Assembly: GCA_030151365.1 (NCBI GenBank)
Contig: JASLDW010000036.1
Coordinates: 12,718-76,717 of the forward strand
Reading direction: 5' to 3'
Source of the DNA: Lysobacter sp.
GTDB lineage: Bacteria; Pseudomonadota; Gammaproteobacteria; Xanthomonadales; Xanthomonadaceae
DNA: 64,000 nucleotides
Shown: piece after piece, positions 33,468 through 41,445 of the stretch
Layout: each line of letters begins with the position of its first letter
How positions within the stretch are numbered: position 1 is the stretch's first letter
Position numbers and translations under genes: made by a program
The notes under the pieces: model-generated
The model's database searches: none
What the model saw: only the letters and a program-made list of their open reading frames with translations
What the model was told of the DNA's origin: nothing

Positions 33468-34981
33468 GGCAGCGGCTCCGTGGTGACGTGGCGGCGCACG
33501 CGGACCACCTGCACTGCGCGCGGCGGCGCATCCATGCGCTGCACGCGGATCACGCCGAGCTCTTCGACGCGCTCATAGTTCTTCGTGAGCGCGGCAGGCT
33601 CGGCAACGACGGAGTCATTCGCATTGGTATGCGATCCATCCTGGCCACCGACGAATTCCACCCACAGCGCATCCTGCGGCAAGCCGCGACGCGCGGTGTC
33701 CATTTCGAACTGGTTGGTGATGCGGCCATCGACATCGAGCGCCGCCACCGGATACGGATGCGGCTGCACGTAATAGGTCAGTTCCGCCAGCAACATGCGG
33801 TCCGACGACAGGATCGGTAAACCGCCCTGCTCTTGCGTCATCGGCTGCAACGCACGGCCGAGCTCGCGCCAGCCAAGCACGCGCGCGTAGAGATCGTTGC
33901 CGCTGCGCGACGGTGGATGGCCGAGCTTGGCGCCAATGTCGCGGTAATGGAGGATGCCGAGCTGCAGCACGAAGTTGAGCAGGATCACGCTCCACATCCA
34001 CGCCGGCTTGCGGCCGTCCAGCCACAACGCCAACCAGACGCTGCCGGCGGCATAGGCGGTGACCGCCCAGTTGGCGTTGGCCGCGGTCACCAGCGACAGC
34101 GCGAGCATCACCACCAGATAGGGAATGGTGAACGGTGCGAGGAAGCGCGCGTTGTCGCCACGGTTGCGGACCATCAGCATCGCCAGCAGCGGGAACGACA
34201 GCAGGCCGAAGATGCCCCATTGCGCGCCGAGGAATTGGCCGAAGTGGCCGAAGTGCAATCCGGCCTTGTCGGCGTTGGTGAGGTCGGCGGTGTGGCGCAC
34301 CGTCTCGAAGTGATGCTGGATGTTCCAGGCGATATTGGGCGCGATCAGCACCAGCACGATCGCCAGCGCGATCCACGGCCCCTTGCCGCGCACGGCAGCG
34401 CGATCGCGCCACAGCACCCATGCCGCCATCGGCACGAAGACCAGCATGGTGTACTTCGCCAGTGCACCGAGGCCGATCGCCACGCCCAGCCCGATCCACC
34501 ATTTCAGCTCACCCTGCGCGCGCGCCATCCACAACAGCCACAATGCCCACGACCATGTAACCAACAGCAACGCATCCGGCGACAGCACCCAGCCACCCAG
34601 CGCCTGCCCCGGCATGGAAAGGAACAGCGCCGCGGCGATCAGGCCAGTGCGCGCGTTCTTCATCGCCGTGCCGAGCCGATACAGACCGAGCGCGGCCATC
34701 GGATAACCGAGCAACGCCGGCAGCTTGACGCCAAGTTCGCCATCGCCGAGCAACATCGTGCTGGCGCGCACCAGCCACGCCACCAGTGGCGGCTTGGAGT
34801 AGTAGCCGAAGGCGAGATCGCGCGACCACAGCCAGTATTGCGCCTCGTCGACGAACAGGCTGTAGTCGTGGGCCCAGACGAACCCGATGCGGTACAGCAG
34901 GGTGCCGATGACCAGCAGGATCAACCACGGCGCGATGCGCGCCTCTTCCTGCTCGAATGGCGAAGACGTGGATACTCTCAC
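33464..34981 (-). CDS. GT39-type membrane glycosyltransferase (ArnT-like)
   Basis: The 505-aa protein has a first-helix loop WAHDYSLFVDEAQYWLWSRDLAFGYYSKPPLVAWLVR, the DEAxY and SKPP motifs of the ArnT/PMT family, followed by about ten more helices (LGALAKYTMLVFVPM, IAPNIAWN). The start is uncertain; GTG 34981 is the only usable start upstream of PFEQEEARIAPW. These enzymes move a sugar from polyprenyl-phosphate to lipid A or protein on the periplasmic face. Coupling to a PAP2 phosphatase gene supports a lipid-linked acceptor. The specific sugar is unknown. Confidence 0.82.
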   Translation of the reverse strand: MRVSTSSPFEQEEARIAPWLILLVIGTLLYRIGFVWAHDYSLFVDEAQYWLWSRDLAFGYYSKPPLVAWLVRASTMLLGDGELGVKLPALLGYPMAALGLYRLGTAMKNARTGLIAAALFLSMPGQALGGWVLSPDALLLVTWSWALWLLWMARAQGELKWWIGLGVAIGLGALAKYTMLVFVPMAAWVLWRDRAAVRGKGPWIALAIVLVLIAPNIAWNIQHHFETVRHTADLTNADKAGLHFGHFGQFLGAQWGIFGLLSFPLLAMLMVRNRGDNARFLAPFTIPYLVVMLALSLVTAANANWAVTAYAAGSVWLALWLDGRKPAWMWSVILLNFVLQLGILHYRDIGAKLGHPPSRSGNDLYARVLGWRELGRALQPMTQEQGGLPILSSDRMLLAELTYYVQPHPYPVAALDVDGRITNQFEMDTARRGLPQDALWVEFVGGQDGSHTNANDSVVAEPAALTKNYERVEELGVIRVQRMDAPPRAVQVVRVRRHVTTEPLP

Positions 34982-35024
34982 GTGGGGAGGCGCCGATGGA
35001 AAGGCGCAAGGATACCGCAGACGC

Positions 35025-36482
35025 TCAGAATCCCAGTCCCAGCTGGGGCGATGGTGGTGCTGTTGCGCGGGCGGGAACGCGGATCCGGGGCGTCGCGCCG
35101 GACGGATTGGACATGGCCGGGGCGCGTTGTTTTGCCTGGGCTTGCTTGTGGGCAGACTCGGCCAGCACCTTGAACTGGCGTTCGCGCAACCGCACCAGCT
35201 CCTCGGCATGGGCCCGGGTGCGGACATCCTCCTCGAGCTTGACGTCGGGCAGGTGCGAGAACGGGATGCGCATCGGCGCGGCATCGTGCTCGATCGCGGT
35301 CTGCATCGCAGCGACATAGAGCGCATTGTTGCCGAAATGGTTGTTGACCTTGTCCAGCACCGCCGTCACCGACTGCCGCCGGCGCGTGGTCGCGATCAGT
35401 TCGCCGCTGCGCTCGCTGCGCAGCTCGATCCCGACCAGCGTCGCCGCGACCGACAGCGGCGGATTGCGCTTGACGTTCCAACGCCCGCTCGCGGCGGCGC
35501 GTTCCAGCGGCGCGAGCATCTTCGCCAGCTGGTGCAGCAGGCTGGGCGTATCGTCGATCGGCGCGAAGTCGACAGACGGGCTGAAGCGGTCGTCGAGGCC
35601 GACGAAGCGCACATGCAGTTGCAGCCCGCGGGCGAGATAGCCGCCATCCTCGTGGCGCAGGCGCATCGCCGCCTTCGCCAGCAACTTGAACAGCACCGCG
35701 CGCATGCCTTCGAGGTTGCGCAGTTTGGGATCGAGCACATGCGAATGGCCGATCGAACCACGCTGCGTCTTGCGATCCGGCACCTCGATGCCGCGCAACT
35801 GCATCCAGAAGCGCTCGCCCTCGACGCTGCCCCAGGCCGCGCGCAGGCGATCCTTCGGCGCCGCGCACAGTTCTTCCACGCTGTCGATGCCGGCCGCAAG
35901 CAGGCGGCCCTCCATCGATGCACCGATCCCGCACAGATCGCGCAATTCCAGCCCATGCAAGGCATGGGGAAGATCCTCCTTCTCCAGCACGACCAGGCCA
36001 TCCGGTTTCTGCATGTCGGACGCGGTCTTGGCCAGGAACTGGTTCGGCGCAATGCCGATGGAACAGCGGATCGCGGCGAATTCATCGGCGATGCGGCGCT
36101 TGATCGCCTGCGCGATCGCGACCGCATTGTCGCGCTGGCGTTCGCGCCCGATCAGCCAGCACGGCACCTCGTCGATCGATCCTGGCGTGCCATGCGGGAT
36201 GCAATCGGCGATCGCGGCCATCAGCTGGGTATGCGCCTGCAGGTAGCGCCTGGGCCGTGCCGGCACCACCAGCAATTCCGGGCAGCGCTCGCGCGCCTCG
36301 CGCACCAGGGTGCCGGTGCGGATGCCGAATTTTTTCGCTTCGTTGCTGGCGGCGATGCAGCAGGTGCTGTCGGTCATCACCGGCGCGACGGCGACCGGCC
36401 GCCCGCGCAATTCCGCATCGTCCTCCTGTTCGACGGAGGCGAAGTAGGAATTGAAATCGACGAAAAGGCAACGCAGCGTCAT
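35025..36482 (-). CDS. Y-family DNA polymerase-like protein (DinB/ImpB/MucB/SamB)
   Basis: The 485-aa protein begins MTLRCLFVDFNSYFASVEQ, with the first catalytic Asp and steric-gate Tyr region, and has the second acidic motif SIDEVPCWL. The little-finger region follows about residue 230-360 (GHSHVLDPKLRNLEGM). The long C-terminal tail ends in PPSPQLGLGF, which resembles the QLxLF beta-clamp binding motif. Annotation pipelines often label such genes 'type VI secretion protein ImpB', which is wrong by name confusion. It is probably an error-prone translesion polymerase or a relative. No lexA/imuA/dnaE2 partner is adjacent. Confidence 0.85.
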   Translation of the reverse strand: MTLRCLFVDFNSYFASVEQEDDAELRGRPVAVAPVMTDSTCCIAASNEAKKFGIRTGTLVREARERCPELLVVPARPRRYLQAHTQLMAAIADCIPHGTPGSIDEVPCWLIGRERQRDNAVAIAQAIKRRIADEFAAIRCSIGIAPNQFLAKTASDMQKPDGLVVLEKEDLPHALHGLELRDLCGIGASMEGRLLAAGIDSVEELCAAPKDRLRAAWGSVEGERFWMQLRGIEVPDRKTQRGSIGHSHVLDPKLRNLEGMRAVLFKLLAKAAMRLRHEDGGYLARGLQLHVRFVGLDDRFSPSVDFAPIDDTPSLLHQLAKMLAPLERAAASGRWNVKRNPPLSVAATLVGIELRSERSGELIATTRRRQSVTAVLDKVNNHFGNNALYVAAMQTAIEHDAAPMRIPFSHLPDVKLEEDVRTRAHAEELVRLRERQFKVLAESAHKQAQAKQRAPAMSNPSGATPRIRVPARATAPPSPQLGLGF

Positions 36483-36680
36483 GACAGCATCCGTCCGGTT
36501 CCGCAGTATCCGCGCCGCGCGTCTCCGCGGCGGCTGCGAATTTCACGGTTCTACTAACGTGTCAGGCTGCGCTGCCTGCGTCGCAGAGTTCGCGACAATC
36601 GCAACGAAGCATCGCCTGCAGCGTTCATGGCACGCGCTGGCTTGGCGGGAGGCCAGCTCCGGCGCGCGGGACGCCGCAAG

Positions 36681-36719
36681 TACATCCATGTAGGCTCGTG
36701 CGCGTCATCCATGACGCGC
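36681..36719 (+). repeat. REP-like two-hairpin repeat, copy A
   Basis: The 39-bp unit has TACATCCATGTA (36681-36692), a spacer GGCTCGT, then an exact hairpin GCGCGTCAT-CC-ATGACGCGC (36700-36719). Both stems are centred on CATCCATG. Copy B has the same first 19 bases in the opposite orientation, and its second stem differs by compensating changes. Confidence 0.75.
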
Positions 36720-36815
36720 AACGCCCGCGCTCCGGACTGGCGCACCCGCCGCCGCGCGCGTGGCGTGCTTTTCGGAGGCTTAAGAAAGCATCCACCGGCG
36801 GCGCCGTGCGGTTCG

Positions 36816-36898
36816 TCCGCTGTGGCCGACCGTTCCGCCGCATGGATGCGGCGGACGAGCCTACATGGATGTATTCACGGCGTGTCGGCCACAGCGGA
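36816..36898 (-). repeat. REP-like repeat copy B inside a 15-bp inverted repeat
   Basis: Copy B at 36835-36873 is the reverse orientation of copy A: hairpin CCGCCGCAT-GG-ATGCGGCGG (36835-36854), spacer, and TACATGGATGTA (36862-36873). It lies inside an exact 15-bp inverted repeat, with arms at 36816-36830 and 36884-36898 (TGTGGCCGAC/GTCGGCCACA core). The whole could form a cruciform or act as a transcription terminator for rpiA or as a protein-binding REP site. Confidence 0.7.
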
Positions 36899-36943
36899 TA
36901 ACCGCTAAAGGCGCACAGCCGGGCGATTGCTTTCTCGCAGGAG

Positions 36944-37609
36944 TTACAACACCCGCGGCTGTTCGCCACCCACGATCACCACATCCGCCGGCCGGCGTGC
37001 GAACAACCCGACGCTGATCACGCCGGGAATCTGGTTCAGGCGCTCCTCGACGCCGACCGGATCGGTGATGCGCAGATTGTGCAGGTCGAGGATGTGGCCG
37101 CCGTTGTCGGTGACGATCGGACGCTCCATCGCGTCCATGCGGAACACCGGCTGGCCGCCGGTCAACGCCACCAGCTCGCGCGCGACCAAACTGCGCGCCA
37201 TCGGCACCACTTCCACCGGCAGCGGGAACTTGCCGAGCACATCGACCTGCTTGCTGGGATCGATGATGCAGACGAACTTCCTGCTGGCCTGGGCGATGAT
37301 CTTCTCGCGCGTCAGCGCCGCGCCGCCGCCCTTGATCAGGTGCTTGCCGGGATCGCATTCGTCGGCGCCATCGACATACAACTCGAGTTCGCCGACCGCG
37401 TTGAGATCGAACACCTCGATGCCGTGCGCGCGCAGCTTTTCCGTGCTTTGCTCGGAACTCGACACCGCGCCGCGGATGCGATGCTTCTCGCGACCGAGCG
37501 CATCGATGAAGAACGCCACCGTCGAGCCGGTGCCGACGCCGACCATCATGCCGTCCTCGACCCAGTCCATGGCCTTCTCGGCGGCCAGCCGCTTGCCTTC
37601 GTTGCTCAT
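36944..37609 (-). CDS. rpiA: Ribose-5-phosphate isomerase A
   Basis: The 221-aa enzyme interconverts ribose 5-phosphate and ribulose 5-phosphate in the pentose phosphate pathway. VGVGTGSTVAFFIDAL is the phosphate loop; the active site has D80 and D83/E84 (YVDGADE), K93 (HLIKGGGAAL) and E102. Length equals E. coli RpiA (219 aa). It lies 22 bp downstream of the EVE gene in a fau-EVE-rpiA run on the minus strand. It may feed ribose for the neighbouring purine genes. Confidence 0.96.
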   Translation of the reverse strand: MSNEGKRLAAEKAMDWVEDGMMVGVGTGSTVAFFIDALGREKHRIRGAVSSSEQSTEKLRAHGIEVFDLNAVGELELYVDGADECDPGKHLIKGGGAALTREKIIAQASRKFVCIIDPSKQVDVLGKFPLPVEVVPMARSLVARELVALTGGQPVFRMDAMERPIVTDNGGHILDLHNLRITDPVGVEERLNQIPGVISVGLFARRPADVVIVGGEQPRVL

Positions 37610-37631
37610 TTCTTCGCGTTCCAGAGGGGGA

Positions 37632-38105
37632 TCATTTCTTTTCGAGGCCGAGCAGCAGCTTCCACTGCGCCGCCGTGACCGGCAGCACCGACAACCGCGA
37701 ACCGGTGCGCGTCAAAGCGAATTCCTCGCCGAGCGCGTCGCGGTGTTCGCGGATTTCCGTCAGCGACAGCGGGCGTTTGAGATGGCGCACATAGCCGATG
37801 TCGACCAGGTCCCAGCGCGGCTGTTCCTGGGTCGACTTGGGATCGAAGTATTTCGACTTCTTGTCGAACTGGGTCGGGTCGGGATACGGCGTGCCCACCA
37901 CTTCTCCGATGCCGTAGATGCCGGGCACCTCGCAGTTGGAGTGGTAGACGAAGACCTGGTCGCCCGCCTTCATCTGGCGCATGAAATTGCGCGCCTGGTA
38001 ATTACGCACGCCGGTCCACGGTTCGCGCCCGACCTTCTGCAGGGTGTCGATGGAGAAATCGGTCGGCTCGGTCTTCATCAGCCAGTAGTGGGCGCGCGCG
38101 CTCAT
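37632..38105 (-). CDS. EVE-domain protein
   Basis: The 157-aa protein matches the stand-alone EVE (PUA-related) family: HYWLMKTEPTDFSID, GVRNYQARNFMRQMKAGDQVFVYHSN, GIYGIGEVVGTPYPDPTQFD and RWDLVDIGYVRHLKRPLSL. EVE domains bind modified bases in DNA or RNA. In this family the small stand-alone form is housekeeping rather than defence. It overlaps fau by ATGA, so they are translated together. Confidence 0.9.
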   Translation of the reverse strand: MSARAHYWLMKTEPTDFSIDTLQKVGREPWTGVRNYQARNFMRQMKAGDQVFVYHSNCEVPGIYGIGEVVGTPYPDPTQFDKKSKYFDPKSTQEQPRWDLVDIGYVRHLKRPLSLTEIREHRDALGEEFALTRTGSRLSVLPVTAAQWKLLLGLEKK

Positions 38106-38692
38106 GGCTTCTCCCGCAGGTAGGTGGTGGATTCGGTGACGATGGCGTCGCAGGGCACGTCCCAGTCGCGCGGTTGCAATGCCTCGACGCGCTGGCGGTC
38201 GAAACCGACGCCGACAAGATGCGGAGGCGCGGCGCGGTGATCGCCCAGAGTACGGTCGTACCAGCCGCCACCCATGCCGAGGCGATGGCCCTTGGCGTCG
38301 AAACCGGTCAGCGGCAGCACGATCAACGCCATGTCGCTCACCCGCAGCAGCGACGACGGCTCGAGCACCGGTTCGGGAATGCCGAAGCGGTTCGGACGCG
38401 TGTCATCCCCGGCGCGGAACGGCGCGAAGCGCAGGGTGTTGTCGCTATGGTCGAGCACCGGCAGGCAATAAACGCACTGCGGCGGCAGTCGCAACTGCCA
38501 GGCATGCAGCGGCACTTCGCCATCCACCGCCCAGTAACCGGCAACGTAACCGCGCGTCGGCGCGAACGGCAGAGTCAGCAACCCGCGCGCGACCGCGTCG
38601 GCGGCGGCCAGGCGCTCGCCGGCGCTCACGCCGCGGCGGGCATCGCGCAGGCGGCGGCGAAGATCGAGGGAAGGATCGCGGGCAGCGGACAT
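38102..38692 (-). CDS. fau: 5-formyltetrahydrofolate cyclo-ligase
   Basis: The 196-aa enzyme (YgfA) starts at the ATG complementary to 38690-38692; a start six bases further upstream is also possible. ATP/phosphate loop is RLGMGGGWYDRTLG, and LPLTGFDAKG precedes it. It converts 5-formyl-THF into 5,10-methenyl-THF with ATP, recycling a storage folate. It lies just downstream of the 6S RNA gene, as in most gammaproteobacteria, and probably shares its transcript. Confidence 0.94.
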   Translation of the reverse strand: MSAARDPSLDLRRRLRDARRGVSAGERLAAADAVARGLLTLPFAPTRGYVAGYWAVDGEVPLHAWQLRLPPQCVYCLPVLDHSDNTLRFAPFRAGDDTRPNRFGIPEPVLEPSSLLRVSDMALIVLPLTGFDAKGHRLGMGGGWYDRTLGDHRAAPPHLVGVGFDRQRVEALQPRDWDVPCDAIVTESTTYLREKP

Positions 38693-38721
38693 CCGCACAT
38701 TATCCGCGATCGGGAAAGAAA

Positions 38722-38902
38722 GGTTCCTCCGCCGTGCCGATGCGGCTGAACGGCCTTGAACCCAGGGTTCAAGTGGAAGCGCTCGGCGACCTTCGGGCTT
38801 TCCGCACGTGGCGGACATGCACACCCGACCGCTTCACATTTCCGATGTCGTTCTTAAGGGACAAGGCGAATGTTTGCGCGCTGTCGAACACGGCAGAGGA
38901 AG
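38722..38902 (-). ncRNA. ssrS: 6S RNA
   Basis: Read on the minus strand the RNA begins TTCCTCTG and ends GCGGAGGAAC, so the two ends pair as the closing stem of 6S RNA. The 3' half contains CACTTGAACCC-TGGGTTCAAGG-CCGTTCAGCC, nearly the E. coli 3' segment. The locus is between zapA and fau, which is the conserved ssrS site. A -10 TATACT lies at 38915-38910. 6S RNA binds sigma70 RNA polymerase in stationary phase. Ends are estimated to within a few bases. Confidence 0.93.
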
Positions 38903-38909
38903 CGACGTC

Positions 38910-38915
38910 AGTATA
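38910..38915 (-). promoter_or_regulatory. -10 element of the 6S RNA promoter
   Basis: TATACT on the minus strand at 38915-38910 matches five of six bases of the -10 consensus and is seven bases from the mapped-by-homology 5' end near 38902. No strong -35 was seen at the expected distance. Confidence 0.55.
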
Positions 38916-38973
38916 GCCAACCACGGTCGGTGCGCACATCGTTTTCTTCGCGCATTCAGCGCGCGTCCGGCTC

Positions 38974-39267
38974 TTACTCGGGATTTCCGGCCAATGCGTT
39001 GAGCTTGCGCTCGAGATCGCCAAGCGTGCGATCGAATTCATCGCCCAGCATGCCGCCCTGGTGGCGCGTCTGCTGCAATTCGTGGGCAAGGTTGAGCGCG
39101 GCAAGCACCGCGACGCGCTCGATCGCGGCCATGCGGTTGTTGCCGCGGATGTCGCGCATGCGCTGGTCGAGCATGCGCGCGGCGGCGATCAGGTCGTCGC
39201 GTTCTTCCGGTTCGCAACCGACGCTGTAGTCGCGATCCATCACGCGGACGTTGACGACTTCGCTCAC
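38974..39267 (-). CDS. zapA: Cell division protein ZapA
   Basis: The 97-aa protein starts at GTG (complement 39265-39267). It has the typical N-terminal strand-helix VNVRVMDRDYSVGCEPEERDDLIAAARMLDQRM and the long coiled-coil C-terminus (IERVAVLAALNLAHELQQTR to ERKLNAL). ZapA bundles FtsZ filaments at the division ring. Its start overlaps the stop of the TIGR02449 gene (GTGA). Together with the downstream 6S RNA and fau this is the conserved gammaproteobacterial order. Confidence 0.92.
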   Translation of the reverse strand: MSEVVNVRVMDRDYSVGCEPEERDDLIAAARMLDQRMRDIRGNNRMAAIERVAVLAALNLAHELQQTRHQGGMLGDEFDRTLGDLERKLNALAGNPE

Positions 39268-39485
39268 GGCTGGTCCTCGAGCGAGCGAATGCGGTGGATC
39301 AGCGCCTCGACACGGATGCGCGCCTGTTCGTTGCGGGCGATCAGATCGGCGCGTTCGTTCATCAGTTGCTGTTGCTCGGCGCGCAGCGCGCGGTTCTCGT
39401 CGCTCAGGCGATGCAGGCGCGCGGACAGCCCTTCGGCGCGCTCCACCAGCGCCTGCAGTCGATCGATCGCGTCCTGCCCGTTCAT
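39264..39485 (-). CDS. TIGR02449-family coiled-coil protein
   Basis: The 73-aa protein is one continuous heptad coiled coil (LQALVERAEGLSARLHRL, then ENRALRAEQQQLMNERADL). It precedes zapA with a GTGA overlap, which is the constant location of TIGR02449 proteins in Pseudomonas and Xanthomonas. The shape is that of ZapB, and a role at the division ring is inferred from the zapA link. Confidence 0.88.
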   Translation of the reverse strand: MNGQDAIDRLQALVERAEGLSARLHRLSDENRALRAEQQQLMNERADLIARNEQARIRVEALIHRIRSLEDQP

Positions 39486-39543
39486 GCCGAAACATTAGCA
39501 TGGGGTCAACGCCGGGCGTCACCGCCTGCTTTACACTGCTGCC

Positions 39544-40086
39544 ATGTCCGAACCCCTGCCCGACGCCCCCGCCCTGCAAGCCGAACTCGACCAGCTCGGG
39601 CTGGCGACCACCCCGTGGGAATTGCAGGGCGCGCTGATCGGCTGGATCGCCGGTGGCGGCGATGCCGACAGCGAGTGGCTGCGCAAGGTGATGGCCGATG
39701 CCGCCCTGCCCGCCCTGGCGGACGGCAGCGCGATCGGGCATTTCGGCCGCGGCACCCAGGCGCAGATCGAGGACAACGATCTCGGCCTGACCCTGCTGCT
39801 GCCCGACGAGGACACCACCCTGCAGGCGCGCAGCGCCGCCCTGTTCGACTGGTGCCGGCATTTCCTCGGCGCCTTCGGCCTCGCCGCCGGCGCGGAACCG
39901 CCGCTGTCCGAGGAAGGCGAGGAAGCGCTGCAGGATCTGGCGCGCCTGGCCACCGCCACCGCCGAACCGGATGGCGACGAGGAAGACGAAGCCGCCTTGG
40001 CCGAGATCGAGGAATTCGTGCGGGTCGCGGCGCTGCTGCTGCATGGCGACGTCGCCATCGCAAAACGCCGCCGCCAATTGCACTGA
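39544..40086 (+). CDS. YgfB/UPF0149-family protein
   Basis: The 180-aa protein has the UPF0149 layout: short N-terminal helix, HGALIGWIAGGG-like motif (here QGALIGWIAGGG), ARSAALFDWCRHFLGAFGLA and a C-terminal helix EEFVRVAALLLHGDVA. The YgfB homologue in Pseudomonas aeruginosa modulates ampC expression and DNA-damage genes by sequestering the antiterminator AlpA. The gene is followed one base after its stop by pepP, which is the E. coli ygfB-pepP order. Confidence 0.9.
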   Translation: MSEPLPDAPALQAELDQLGLATTPWELQGALIGWIAGGGDADSEWLRKVMADAALPALADGSAIGHFGRGTQAQIEDNDLGLTLLLPDEDTTLQARSAALFDWCRHFLGAFGLAAGAEPPLSEEGEEALQDLARLATATAEPDGDEEDEAALAEIEEFVRVAALLLHGDVAIAKRRRQLH

Positions 40087-40087
40087 G

Positions 40088-41410
40088 ATGGCGACCGGGC
40101 TGTCCGCAGCCACCTATGCCCGCCGCCGACGGCAACTGATGCGGCAGGTCGGCGATGACGGCATCGTCATCGTCCCGAGCGCGCCGGAACGCATCCGCAG
40201 CCGCGACACCCACTATCCCTATCGCCCCGACTCCGATCTCTGGTACCTGACCGGATTCGCCGAGCCGCAGGCCGTCCTGGTGCTGATCCCGGGGCGCGCG
40301 CACGGCGAATCCATCCTGTTCTGCCGCGAGCGCGACCCCGAACGCGAAGGCTGGGACGGCGCCCGCGTCGGGCCGGAAGACGCAGTGCATCAGCTCGGTT
40401 TCGACGACGCCTATCCCATCGACGATCTCGACGAGATCCTGCCCGGCCTGCTCGAAGGCCGCACGCGCGTCCACTACCACCTCGGCCGCGACACCGAGTT
40501 CGACCTCAAGCTGATCGGCTGGCTCAACCGCGCGCGCACGCACGGCCGCCGCGATCGCCAGTCGCCCAACGAATTCATCGAGCTCGGCCACCTCCTCGAC
40601 GAAATGCGCCTGTTCAAGAGCGCCGAGGAATTGCGGGTGATGCAGCGCGCGATCGACATCAGCATCGAGGCGCACCAGGCGGCGATGCGCGCGGCGCGCC
40701 CAGGCATCGCCGAATACGAATTGCAGGCCGAACTCGAACGCGTGTTCCGCCGCAACGATGCCGTCCCCGCCTACGGCAGCATCGTCGGCGCGGGCGCCAA
40801 CGCCTGCGTGCTGCACTACATCGACAACAATGCCAAATCCGGCAAGAACGACCTGATCCTGATCGACGCCGGCGCCGAGTATCGCGGCTACGCCTCCGAC
40901 ATCACCCGCACGTTTCCGGTCAACGGCCGTTTCAGCGCCGAACAGCGCGCCCTCCACGACCTGGTCGGCGCGGCGCAACGGGCGGCGCTGGCGCAGGCGC
41001 AGCCGGGCCGACCGTGGGCGGCGATGCACGAGGCGGCAATCGAAACCCTGACCGAAGGCCTGCTCGAACTCGGCCTGCTCAAGGGCACGCTCAGGCAGCA
41101 CCTGAAGGACGAGAGCCACAAGCGTTTCACCCGCCACAAGACCGGTCACTGGCTCGGCCTCGATGTCCACGATGTCGGCGAATACCGCATCGACGGCGAA
41201 TCGCGGGTGCTGGAACAAGGCATGGTGTTCACCGTCGAACCCGGCCTCTACGTTGGCCCCGACGACCGCAGCGTGGCGGCGAAATGGCGCGGCATCGGCA
41301 TCCGCACCGAAGACGACGTGGCAGTGACCGTCAACGGCCATCGCATTCTCAGCGACGCCCTGGTCCGCGACGCCGACGCCATCGAGGCCTTCATGGCCGA
41401 CGCCCTATAA
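40088..41410 (+). CDS. pepP: Xaa-Pro aminopeptidase II
   Basis: The 440-aa enzyme removes N-terminal residues followed by proline. The N-terminal domain has PYRPDSDLWYLTGFAEP. The pita-bread catalytic domain has dimanganese ligands in LIDAGAEYRGYASDITRTFPVNG (two Asp), TGHWLGLDVHDVGEY (His), FTVEPGLYV (Glu) and RTEDDVAVT (Glu). Length equals E. coli PepP (441 aa). In E. coli the ubiH and ubiI genes follow; here purH follows. Confidence 0.95.
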   Translation: MATGLSAATYARRRRQLMRQVGDDGIVIVPSAPERIRSRDTHYPYRPDSDLWYLTGFAEPQAVLVLIPGRAHGESILFCRERDPEREGWDGARVGPEDAVHQLGFDDAYPIDDLDEILPGLLEGRTRVHYHLGRDTEFDLKLIGWLNRARTHGRRDRQSPNEFIELGHLLDEMRLFKSAEELRVMQRAIDISIEAHQAAMRAARPGIAEYELQAELERVFRRNDAVPAYGSIVGAGANACVLHYIDNNAKSGKNDLILIDAGAEYRGYASDITRTFPVNGRFSAEQRALHDLVGAAQRAALAQAQPGRPWAAMHEAAIETLTEGLLELGLLKGTLRQHLKDESHKRFTRHKTGHWLGLDVHDVGEYRIDGESRVLEQGMVFTVEPGLYVGPDDRSVAAKWRGIGIRTEDDVAVTVNGHRILSDALVRDADAIEAFMADAL

Positions 41411-41445
41411 TTACGGGCTCCCCGGCACCACCCCTCCGAGCACTC

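Larger units (their letters stand above)
36483..36943. other. Gene-free stretch with repeat hairpins
   Basis: About 460 bp between the polymerase gene and rpiA hold no convincing CDS. The left third has no recognisable signal. The right part carries two copies in opposite orientation of a two-hairpin repeat (36681-36719 and 36835-36873), the second enclosed by a 15-bp inverted repeat (36816-36830 and 36884-36898). Confidence 0.7.

Noticed and set aside
31797..33578. Long open frame (about 593 codons) on the plus strand
   Set aside because: It is antisense to prmA and the PAP2 gene; composition is shadow-like.
35025..36482. Type VI secretion protein ImpB
   Set aside because: The sequence is a Y-family polymerase (DFNSYFASVEQ, SIDEVP); the ImpB name refers to the UmuC-like repair protein, not to T6SS.
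39506..41341. Long open frame (about 611 codons) on the minus strand
   Set aside because: It is antisense to pepP and ygfB-like genes with no protein-like pattern.
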